DNA of 16,670 nt from assembly GCA_021106655.1 (NCBI GenBank), contig JAIOTT010000297.1, positions 1 through 16,670 on the forward strand, in the 5' to 3' direction. Source of the DNA: Bacteroidales bacterium. GTDB taxonomy: Bacteria; Bacteroidota; Bacteroidia; Bacteroidales; SMBSF77. The translations under genes were made by a program, and so were the position numbers. Positions 7,064-13,811 of this stretch are shown piece after piece. Position 1 is the first letter of the stretch; each line of letters opens with the position of its first letter. The notes below the pieces were generated by a model. That model saw only the letters and a list, made by a program, of their open reading frames with translations. It was not told the origin of the DNA and made no database searches.

Positions 7064-7933
7064 ATGAATTTTTTTCGTTTGCTGATAAACAAAAAAGTAA
7101 TAAAGAACCTTCTTTTTGCGATAGCTTTAACTGTTGTGATTATTTTCATTACATTTAAGTTTCTTAATGTATTTACTCATCATGGTGATTTCATTATAGT
7201 TGATGATTACTCAGGAATGACAATTGAAGAGTTAGAGACAAATGATAGCATAGACGGGCTCAGGTTTTTTATAATCGATTCTGTTTATGACGTTACTAAA
7301 GAAAAGGGTACAGTAATTGTTCAGGACCCACTAGCAGGTTCAAAAGTTAAGGAAAACAGAAAAATCTACCTTACTGTTATCGCTAAATTACCGGAGCAGG
7401 TCAGCATGCCTGACTTGCACGACCTTACTCTTCGACAAGCTATCGCGATGCTTGAAACTTATGGACTTCAGGTAGATTCACTTGAATATGTTCCGGATAT
7501 TGCTCAAAATGCAGTATTAAAACAAAAATTTGAAGGAGAGATAATTGAAGCGGAAACAATGATTGAAAAAGGATCTGGTATTACCCTTATTCTTGGCCAT
7601 GGATTAAGCAAAAAAAAGATTCCTGTTCCTATTCTTTTAGGTAAAAAGCCATCTGAAGTTAACAGGATAATTACCAAAGCTTCACTAAATGTTGGTATTG
7701 AAATATTTGAGGATGATGTGGATACAAGTCATGCCGTTTTGTATAAACAAAAGCCTGCATTTTCTCCTGACTCATACCTTAATCTTGGTGAGTCAATTGA
7801 TTTATGGTACAGGTCAGATGAAGATTTTAACCTTGAAAAATTACTTAAAGAATATCAGCTTGATAGTTTAATGATAGACTCTCTTTTGTATGACACTATA
7901 TACATGGAAACTGAAATAGATACTATTTTGTAA
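7064..7933 (+). CDS. Membrane-anchored PASTA-domain protein
   Basis: PASTA domains bind peptidoglycan fragments or act as spacers in cell-wall enzymes and kinases. This 289-residue protein has a short cytoplasmic start (MNFFRLLINKK), one membrane helix at about 15-37, then three PASTA-like repeats at about 43-107, 113-179 and 185-250, all placed in the periplasm. Each has the GxxxEA-type helix (for example LTLRQAIAMLETYGL, 121-135) and a closing Gly-rich strand. The tail (254-289) is rich in Asp-Ser-Leu repeats. There is no kinase or penicillin-binding domain, so it is a stand-alone PASTA protein, a form typical of Bacteroidota beside ddl and rluD. Its TAA stop overlaps the next ATG by one base (TAATG), suggesting coupled translation. 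Its exact role is unknown. Confidence 0.9.
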   Translation: MNFFRLLINKKVIKNLLFAIALTVVIIFITFKFLNVFTHHGDFIIVDDYSGMTIEELETNDSIDGLRFFIIDSVYDVTKEKGTVIVQDPLAGSKVKENRKIYLTVIAKLPEQVSMPDLHDLTLRQAIAMLETYGLQVDSLEYVPDIAQNAVLKQKFEGEIIEAETMIEKGSGITLILGHGLSKKKIPVPILLGKKPSEVNRIITKASLNVGIEIFEDDVDTSHAVLYKQKPAFSPDSYLNLGESIDLWYRSDEDFNLEKLLKEYQLDSLMIDSLLYDTIYMETEIDTIL

Positions 7934-10122
7934 TGAAGAAACTCTGTTTTAGCATATTATTAATACTCATAATAAACTCACTGTCCTTTGGTCAGGAAAT
8001 TATTACTAATTTGCAATTCAATCCTTCTCTTGAAGTCAGGGATGCAAAAATAGTACCAACGAAATCTTCCAAATCTCAGAAATATATTCCTCTCAAGCTT
8101 CCATTTATTGATGATTTTTCTACAGGTGGTGTTTTCCCTGATTCCAGTCGCTGGATAGATAACTACGCTTATATAAATACAGATTTCCCTAAATTTCCTA
8201 TTAGTATTGGTGTCGCTACTATGGATGCTTTAAACGATACAGGGGCTGTTTATGCACACGGAAGTCAGTACCCATTCATTGCCGATCATCTCACATCAAA
8301 ACCAATACGTCTGGATTCAATTTTTGGTGGCACTCCACATGCAGTTACTGTTCAGGATTCAATTTTCATAAGTTTCTTTTTTCAACCCAAAGGATATGGA
8401 AATGCTCCTGAAAAAAACGACTCTTTAACACTTGAATTTCTATACTATACAGGTGATTCCGTATTTTCATATACAGATACTGTATATACATCTGTTGATT
8501 TAATTATAAAAACCGACTCAAATAATCTTAAAGCCGGAGACACTATTTTTCTTCATTGTTATAATGTTTGGGTTGCTGTTAATAATGTCATAGATCTGGG
8601 CGACGACACACTATACCCCAGCGATTTTTTATGGCTCCCCTGTGATTCAATATTTGTTCCGAAGACCAGATGGAGGTGGGCATGGAGTTCAGAAGGCATG
8701 AGACTTGATACCTTCCTTGCAAGAAATAATGATTACTGGTTCAAACAGGTTATTGTACAAATAGATGATACGGTATTTTTTGATAAGTATTTTCAATTCA
8801 GGTTCAGGAACTATGCAAGTCTGGGAGTAAATGAGCTTCCAAGCTGGCAAAGTAATGTGGACCAATGGCATATTGATTATATCTATCTCGATCATAACAG
8901 GTCGCCACGCGATACTGTTTATGAGGATTTTACTTTCATTGAAAGACCACCTTCACTACTAAAGAATTACGAAGAAATGCCTTACCGGCAATTTAAAAGT
9001 AATCCACAGGAAGAAATGAGAGATACCTTTTATATTTTGCAGGCCAACCTTGATATTGCGGCTCATCAATATGCATATAAATATGAGGTGTTCGATGAAT
9101 CAGGGAGTTCAATCTTCTTGTATCCAGGAGCTGCAGGAAGTTCCTGTAATATTAACCCGTTTTTTACATATGGTTATAAACCCTGTGGTGAGCAAGGATG
9201 CCCGAATGCATGCCCTCCTTTTGATTTCACTATTCCTATAAATAGCGGCGACAGTGCTATATTCAAAATAGAGCATATTATTATTGAATCTTCTCTTAAC
9301 TGGATTAGATCGAACGACACTATCAGTCATATTCAAAAGTTCTATAATTACTATGCTTATGATGATGGAAGTGCAGAAGCCGGATACGGATTAACTCCTG
9401 CGGGTTCACAACTCGCATATAGGTTTCAACTTAATGAAATGGATACTCTTCGGGCAATTCAAATATATTTTAATCGTACTCTTACTGCCGCAAATCAGCA
9501 ATACTTTGAAATGATGGTATGGAACGACAATAATGGAATTCCAGGCAATGTTAAATATCTCAGCAACCCTTTGGTAAGGCCTGAATTTGGTGATAGCCTG
9601 AATAAATTCCATACATATTATCTTGATGAAATGATTATTATTGACGATGGCGAATTCCCAGGATTAGTTTTTTATGTGGGTATGAAACAAAAAACAGATG
9701 ACAACCTTAACATTGGTTACGATATGCGCCATGATGCCGCTAAAAATACATTTTTTAATACATCCGGTATTTGGGAAAACTCAGCATATAACGGCGCTTT
9801 AATGATAAGGCCAGCTCTGGGAGCAGATATCAACCCTGATAAAAAACAAGAAAAAAATACTGAATCAGATCAACTGGATATCTATCCTAATCCTGCGGTA
9901 GCAGGTATGATCAATGTTGAGATACCTTTCAAATACACCGTAAACTATAGTGATAATGATTTCACTACACGTATCTATACAATATTCGGGAGCCTCGTTT
10001 ATGAAAATGTTTATAAAAAAGAGACGGACATATATGCATTAAGAAAAGGGATGTATATCATTGAAGTAACAAATAACATCAACAAACAGGTATTTAAGAA
10101 TAAACTGGTGATCGCACTTTAG
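7933..10122 (+). CDS. Secreted protein with T9SS type A sorting domain, function unknown
   Basis: This 729-residue protein starts with a Sec signal peptide (MKKLCFSILLILIINSLSFG, cleavage probably after Gly20) and ends with a T9SS type A domain of about 82 residues, from LDIYPNPAVAG to the C-terminus. It should therefore cross the outer membrane and end up secreted or surface-bound. Between them I recognise no enzyme domain or catalytic motif. The mature part starts with LPFIDDFSTGG and continues as Asp/Tyr/Ser-rich beta strands. A Cys cluster (CNINPFFTYGYKPCGEQGC then PNAC) lies about two thirds along, and is followed by YDDGSAEAGYGL, a pattern seen in other T9SS cargo. The start overlaps the PASTA stop by one base, so the two are expressed together. 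The context suggests an envelope role, but that is inference. Confidence 0.85.
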   Translation: MKKLCFSILLILIINSLSFGQEIITNLQFNPSLEVRDAKIVPTKSSKSQKYIPLKLPFIDDFSTGGVFPDSSRWIDNYAYINTDFPKFPISIGVATMDALNDTGAVYAHGSQYPFIADHLTSKPIRLDSIFGGTPHAVTVQDSIFISFFFQPKGYGNAPEKNDSLTLEFLYYTGDSVFSYTDTVYTSVDLIIKTDSNNLKAGDTIFLHCYNVWVAVNNVIDLGDDTLYPSDFLWLPCDSIFVPKTRWRWAWSSEGMRLDTFLARNNDYWFKQVIVQIDDTVFFDKYFQFRFRNYASLGVNELPSWQSNVDQWHIDYIYLDHNRSPRDTVYEDFTFIERPPSLLKNYEEMPYRQFKSNPQEEMRDTFYILQANLDIAAHQYAYKYEVFDESGSSIFLYPGAAGSSCNINPFFTYGYKPCGEQGCPNACPPFDFTIPINSGDSAIFKIEHIIIESSLNWIRSNDTISHIQKFYNYYAYDDGSAEAGYGLTPAGSQLAYRFQLNEMDTLRAIQIYFNRTLTAANQQYFEMMVWNDNNGIPGNVKYLSNPLVRPEFGDSLNKFHTYYLDEMIIIDDGEFPGLVFYVGMKQKTDDNLNIGYDMRHDAAKNTFFNTSGIWENSAYNGALMIRPALGADINPDKKQEKNTESDQLDIYPNPAVAGMINVEIPFKYTVNYSDNDFTTRIYTIFGSLVYENVYKKETDIYALRKGMYIIEVTNNINKQVFKNKLVIAL

Positions 10123-10127
10123 TTTTG
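10120..10127 (+). promoter_or_regulatory. Weak candidate -7 element upstream of rluD
   Basis: TAGTTTTG matches TAnnTTTG and contains the TAG stop of the T9SS gene. Transcription from it would give rluD a leader of about 80 bases. No -33 TTTG lies at the right distance, so rluD may instead be read through from the PASTA operon. The remaining gap to 10209 contains GAGTCTGTCCATAAAGTCC and nothing else I can name. Confidence 0.25.
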
Positions 10128-10209
10128 TCAAGGCTGAGGATACAGGAACCAATTAGAGTCTGTCCATAAAGTCCGGATTATTATAAAATTACCCCAACCC
10201 ACTATATCA

Positions 10210-11250
10210 ATGAATCAAAAAGATGAAATTATAGAAGAAGGTTCCGAGTTATACGAACATTATCGATTTGTAGCTGACAAGAATCAGGGACCGATCCGTC
10301 TTGACATGTTTGTTTTGAACCGCATTGAGAATTCATCCCGTAATAAAATCCAGAATGCTGCAAAATCAGGTAATATCCTTGTCAACAATAAAGCTGCAAA
10401 ATCCAACCATAAAGTCAAACCCTCTGATGTGATAAGTGTTGTTATGGCATATCCTCCGAGGGAGACTGAGATTGTTCCGGAAAATATTCCGCTTGAGATC
10501 TTATATGAGGATGAGGATCTCATTGTGATTAATAAGGAAGCTGGAATGGTTGTCCACCCGGCATATGGAAATTTCCAGGGGACTTTAGTAAATGCCCTTA
10601 CTTATTATTTTCAAAATACTAAAACCAAAGGTGAAAAAGGTATACCAGCCCTTGTTCACCGAATAGATAAAGACACTTCCGGAATTTTACTTGTTGCAAA
10701 AAATGAAGTTGCTCAGACAAAGATTGCCAAACAGTTTTTTGACCATTCCATTGAAAGAACTTACATAGCAATAGTCTGGGGAGACTTTAATGAAGATGAA
10801 GGTACAATAGAAGGCCATATTGGGCGAAGCCTGAAAAACAGAACTGTAATGACAGTATTTCCGAATGGAGAATATGGCAAACATGCGATAACACACTACA
10901 AAGTTTTAAAACGCTTTGGGTATATTACAATGATCGAATGCAGGCTCGAAACCGGTAGGACCCACCAGATCAGGGCACATTTTACTTACAAAGGCCATCC
11001 TCTTTTTAATGATGGGAAATATGGTGGGAATGCTATAATAAAAGGGACAACTTTCACAAAATACAAGCAGTTTGTTCAAAACTGCTTTAAGGTTCTTCCG
11101 CGCCAGGCTTTACATGCCAGATCATTAGGCTTTATTCATCCTACAACAAAAAAACATCTGCATTTTGAAACAGAAATGCCAGATGACATGAAGGAACTTG
11201 TTGAGAAATGGGAAAAATATACTACTTTCCATGATACACAAGCAGATTGA
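10210..11250 (+). CDS. rluD: RluA-family 23S rRNA pseudouridine synthase (RluD-like)
   Basis: RluA-family enzymes turn specific uridines in 23S rRNA to pseudouridine; RluD acts on the helix 69 loop in E. coli. The 346 residues show an N-terminal S4 RNA-binding domain (about 28-85, with SRNKIQNAAKSGNILVNN), then the catalytic domain. VHRIDKDTSGILLVAKN (149-165) carries the catalytic Asp153 and GRTHQIRAH (249-257) is the second family signature. The first 25 residues (ending YEHYRFVADKNQG) are a usual Bacteroidota lead-in, which supports this start. The TGA stop abuts the TGA stop of mqnE on the other strand, together forming the palindrome TGATCA. The RluD assignment over RluA/RluC rests on domain layout and neighbourhood. 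Confidence 0.93.
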   Translation: MNQKDEIIEEGSELYEHYRFVADKNQGPIRLDMFVLNRIENSSRNKIQNAAKSGNILVNNKAAKSNHKVKPSDVISVVMAYPPRETEIVPENIPLEILYEDEDLIVINKEAGMVVHPAYGNFQGTLVNALTYYFQNTKTKGEKGIPALVHRIDKDTSGILLVAKNEVAQTKIAKQFFDHSIERTYIAIVWGDFNEDEGTIEGHIGRSLKNRTVMTVFPNGEYGKHAITHYKVLKRFGYITMIECRLETGRTHQIRAHFTYKGHPLFNDGKYGGNAIIKGTTFTKYKQFVQNCFKVLPRQALHARSLGFIHPTTKKHLHFETEMPDDMKELVEKWEKYTTFHDTQAD

Positions 11251-12363
11251 TCAATTATCATAGACTTTGATAATATTATACTTTGAATCTCTCTCGACAG
11301 GGATAAGGTTCACTTGTCTTACCATTTGTATAAATTCACCGGCAGTCATACTTGGGTTCTGATCCTCCGCTCCTGCCAATGAATATATTTTCGTTGAATT
11401 TTCAATAGTACCATCTATGTCATCAACCCCAAAAGAGAGTGAGAGTTGAGTGATCTCTTTACCAACCATGGGCCAGTAAGCTTTAATGTGAGTAAAATTA
11501 TCCAGAAAAATGCGGGAAACAGCGTAATTCTTCAGATCCTCTATGCTTGATACTTCCGGAAGATACGACATAGAGTTATTTTTATTCTTGAACTTGAGTG
11601 GAATAAAAGAACTAAACTTCGCAGTCCTGTCCTGTAGATCTCTTAATCTCAGCATATGATCGATACGATGATGATAACTTTCCAAGTGACCATAAAGCAT
11701 TGTTGCATTAGAAAGTATTCCAAGATTATGAGCTGTTTCATGTATCTCTAACCAGTTGGCAGTTGAAGTTTTATCATTACATATTTTTGCCCGTATTTCC
11801 TCATCAAAAATTTCAGCTCCACCACCCGGTATCGAATCAAGGCCATACTGCTTCAGGATTTCCAATCCCTCCATAAAACTTAGCTCCGCCTTTTTTATCA
11901 TATAATCAATTTCAATCGCAGAAAAAGCTTTGACATGTATTTGCGGCCTAAGCTTTTTTATATCCTGTATCATCTTTCCATAATAATGAATATCATGATG
12001 GGGATGTACACCACCGGTTATGTGCACTTCCCTGACATTAGAGTCAGCTTCAGAAACTTTAGTGAGTATTTCAGCAGGAGAGAAATCCCAGGCTATGTCG
12101 CTTACCCTTTGAGAGTATGAACAAAATTCGCAGTTATATATGCAGATATTTGTAGGTTCAATATGGAAATTCCTTATGAAACATACCTGCTTTCCGTTCT
12201 TTTTTCTGCTGACATGATTTGCAAGCGTACCCAATAATCCGAGGTCAGCTTCTTTGAAGAGAATAAGACCTTCATCGGCAGATATTCTTTGATCTGACGC
12301 CACTTTCCCAAAAACAGTTCTGAGTTCCTGAGATAAGTTTATTTTATCAATATTATTTATCAT
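11251..12363 (-). CDS. mqnE: Aminodeoxyfutalosine synthase (radical SAM, futalosine menaquinone pathway)
   Basis: MqnE uses a SAM radical to join the enolpyruvyl-benzoate made by MqnA to adenosine, giving aminodeoxyfutalosine on the route to menaquinone. The 370 residues carry the 4Fe-4S motif CIYNCEFC (Cys74, Cys78, Cys81) after HIEPTN, EVHITGGVHP (112-121), IHVKAFSAIEI (132-142), PGGGAEIF (179-186) and TMLYGH (221-226). PGGGAEIF and MLYGH are MqnE-type; the sister enzyme MqnC has different residues at these sites, so I prefer MqnE. It lies only 4 bases after the stop of the M43 protease gene on the same strand, so they are probably co-transcribed although the functions look unrelated. The presence of mqnE implies menaquinone-based respiration through futalosine. 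Confidence 0.92.
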   Translation of the reverse strand: MINNIDKINLSQELRTVFGKVASDQRISADEGLILFKEADLGLLGTLANHVSRKKNGKQVCFIRNFHIEPTNICIYNCEFCSYSQRVSDIAWDFSPAEILTKVSEADSNVREVHITGGVHPHHDIHYYGKMIQDIKKLRPQIHVKAFSAIEIDYMIKKAELSFMEGLEILKQYGLDSIPGGGAEIFDEEIRAKICNDKTSTANWLEIHETAHNLGILSNATMLYGHLESYHHRIDHMLRLRDLQDRTAKFSSFIPLKFKNKNNSMSYLPEVSSIEDLKNYAVSRIFLDNFTHIKAYWPMVGKEITQLSLSFGVDDIDGTIENSTKIYSLAGAEDQNPSMTAGEFIQMVRQVNLIPVERDSKYNIIKVYDN

Positions 12364-12367
12364 TCTA

Positions 12368-13660
12368 TTATTTCGTCCCTAAAATAAAGATCTTTTCTAC
12401 CCTGCTTTGTCCCATACCTGTTATTTTCAGGAAATAGACACCTGAAGGCTCAGCAGTGAGATCAATCTTAATGTTAATTCCTGTGCTCCCTGCAACGCTA
12501 CTTTCCATGATAATATTTCCAAGTAAGTCATACACAATAAATTCAAGATCCTGTGTATAAGTATGTGAAGATATAACATTCACATAGCCATTAGAAGGAT
12601 TGGGAAATATTTGAATATCCGGAATAAAAGTGTTCTCAGCAATTCCAATTACAGGCTGGCAACCATTAGATGTTTTTAATGGAGCCCTCACACTATCAAT
12701 AATCGCCTTCATTCTTAATTTCTGACCCTTTGTAAAAGTGTTCATACAACTATCATTAGTATAATCCATATAATTCATAAACATATCACTTGTATCGGAG
12801 CATGATGGTTGTGGATAAACAGGGCAATAGTAGTTTGGACCCTCTTGATTAGGAGTATCGCTCACATAATCATCGTCAGAGCATCCTCCCCAATTACCCC
12901 AGGGGTGGAGCAGATTAAGCCAATGGCCAACTTCATGAGTGCAGGTTCTTCCCATATGGTAAGGAGGCTGTGCCGAGCCATATTTTCCAAAACTCTGATA
13001 CCGTGTAACAACGCCGTCAACTTCAGGGCTACCTCCCGGAAAGCTTGCATAACCGAGATATCCGCCTGCAAGTTTACAAACCCAAAGATTAAGATATTTA
13101 TCTCTATCCCACGCATCACTTCCACCAAGACTATCAAACTTGACTTTATTATCAAGAGTAAAGGATCCAACATTTGTATTTCTTCTGATTATCCCAGATG
13201 TGGCAGAATCCTCTGGAGTACGTTTGGCTAAACAAAACTCAATCTGGCAATCAGCGGCAACCGGCTGAAAAAAGGAAGGAGTATTGGCAGCGTCAGAATT
13301 TAATCGTCTATAGTCCTGATTTAAAACTTCGATCTGAGAATGAACCTGAGCATCAGAAATATTTTGCGCCGAAGTGTTATAAACAATATGAACTACTACA
13401 GGAATAGTTATGATCTCTTTATTTTTTGAAGTCAAAAAGGCATTATCCCTGATCCACTTTTGTGTATACTTCTCAATGGCCATCATCTTATTTTCGAGCT
13501 CTGGATTTTCCATCAAACGTAACTCCAGGTATTCCATTGTAGCACATCGGTTAATCACTTCTTCATTATCCTGGGCATTCAGAACCGGAAAATTAAAATT
13601 AATAGAAAATACAAGCAATAGCAGTAACCTACTAACTTTATTTATCTGTTTTTTACTCAT
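12368..13660 (-). CDS. Secreted M43 (pappalysin/cytophagalysin-type) zinc metalloprotease with T9SS domain
   Basis: This is a 430-residue secreted metzincin. The signal peptide covers about 1-29 (hydrophobic LLLLLVFSINFNFPVLNAQ). A propeptide-like region is followed by the catalytic domain from about 84 (IITIPVVVHIVYN). The zinc site is HEVGHWLNLLH (242-252), with three His ligands and the general base Glu243. The Met-turn is FMNYMDY (294-300), with Met298. Several Cys residues suggest disulfides. A T9SS type A domain (IFPNPSNGYV onward, about 351-430) ends the protein. The position usually held by Gly in the metzincin motif is Asn249, which I recall as common in Bacteroidota M43 enzymes, so I expect activity. 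It likely degrades extracellular protein. Confidence 0.93.
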   Translation of the reverse strand: MSKKQINKVSRLLLLLVFSINFNFPVLNAQDNEEVINRCATMEYLELRLMENPELENKMMAIEKYTQKWIRDNAFLTSKNKEIITIPVVVHIVYNTSAQNISDAQVHSQIEVLNQDYRRLNSDAANTPSFFQPVAADCQIEFCLAKRTPEDSATSGIIRRNTNVGSFTLDNKVKFDSLGGSDAWDRDKYLNLWVCKLAGGYLGYASFPGGSPEVDGVVTRYQSFGKYGSAQPPYHMGRTCTHEVGHWLNLLHPWGNWGGCSDDDYVSDTPNQEGPNYYCPVYPQPSCSDTSDMFMNYMDYTNDSCMNTFTKGQKLRMKAIIDSVRAPLKTSNGCQPVIGIAENTFIPDIQIFPNPSNGYVNVISSHTYTQDLEFIVYDLLGNIIMESSVAGSTGINIKIDLTAEPSGVYFLKITGMGQSRVEKIFILGTK

Positions 13661-13686
13661 TGATTTACTAGTTTTCGTATTTTAAT

Positions 13687-13770
13687 AGAACACTGATGAC
13701 ACGGATATTACGGATCAACACTGATTTGCACCATCCGTGAAAATTAGTTGCATTCGTGTTATCCGTGTTC
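13687..13770. repeat. Imperfect palindromic intergenic repeat (CACGGAT / ATCCGTG type)
   Basis: GAACACTGATGACACGGAT on the left (13688-13706) and the right arm ending ATTCGTGTTATCCGTGTTC (13752-13770) pair with a few mismatches. Inside, ACGGAT (13710-13715) pairs with ATCCGT (13733-13738). The whole could fold as a branched hairpin. It fills most of the 151-base gap between two secreted-protease genes read the same way. I recognise the style of sequence as a recurring intergenic repeat in environmental Bacteroidota, but know no agreed name or function. It could end transcription of the upstream protease gene. Confidence 0.6.
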
Positions 13771-13811
13771 CATTTCTCAACTATTTTCAAAAATCCCAAC
13801 ACAATAGAAAA

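Noticed and set aside
12905..12937. Asn in place of Gly in HEVGHWLNLLH, considered as a dead protease
   Set aside because: All three His ligands, the Glu base and the Met-turn are present, and I recall Asn here as a common variant in Bacteroidota M43 proteins.
12809..13231. 140-codon plus-strand frame opposite the M43 protease
   Set aside because: It is a shadow frame; the minus-strand frame holds the intact zinc site and Met-turn.
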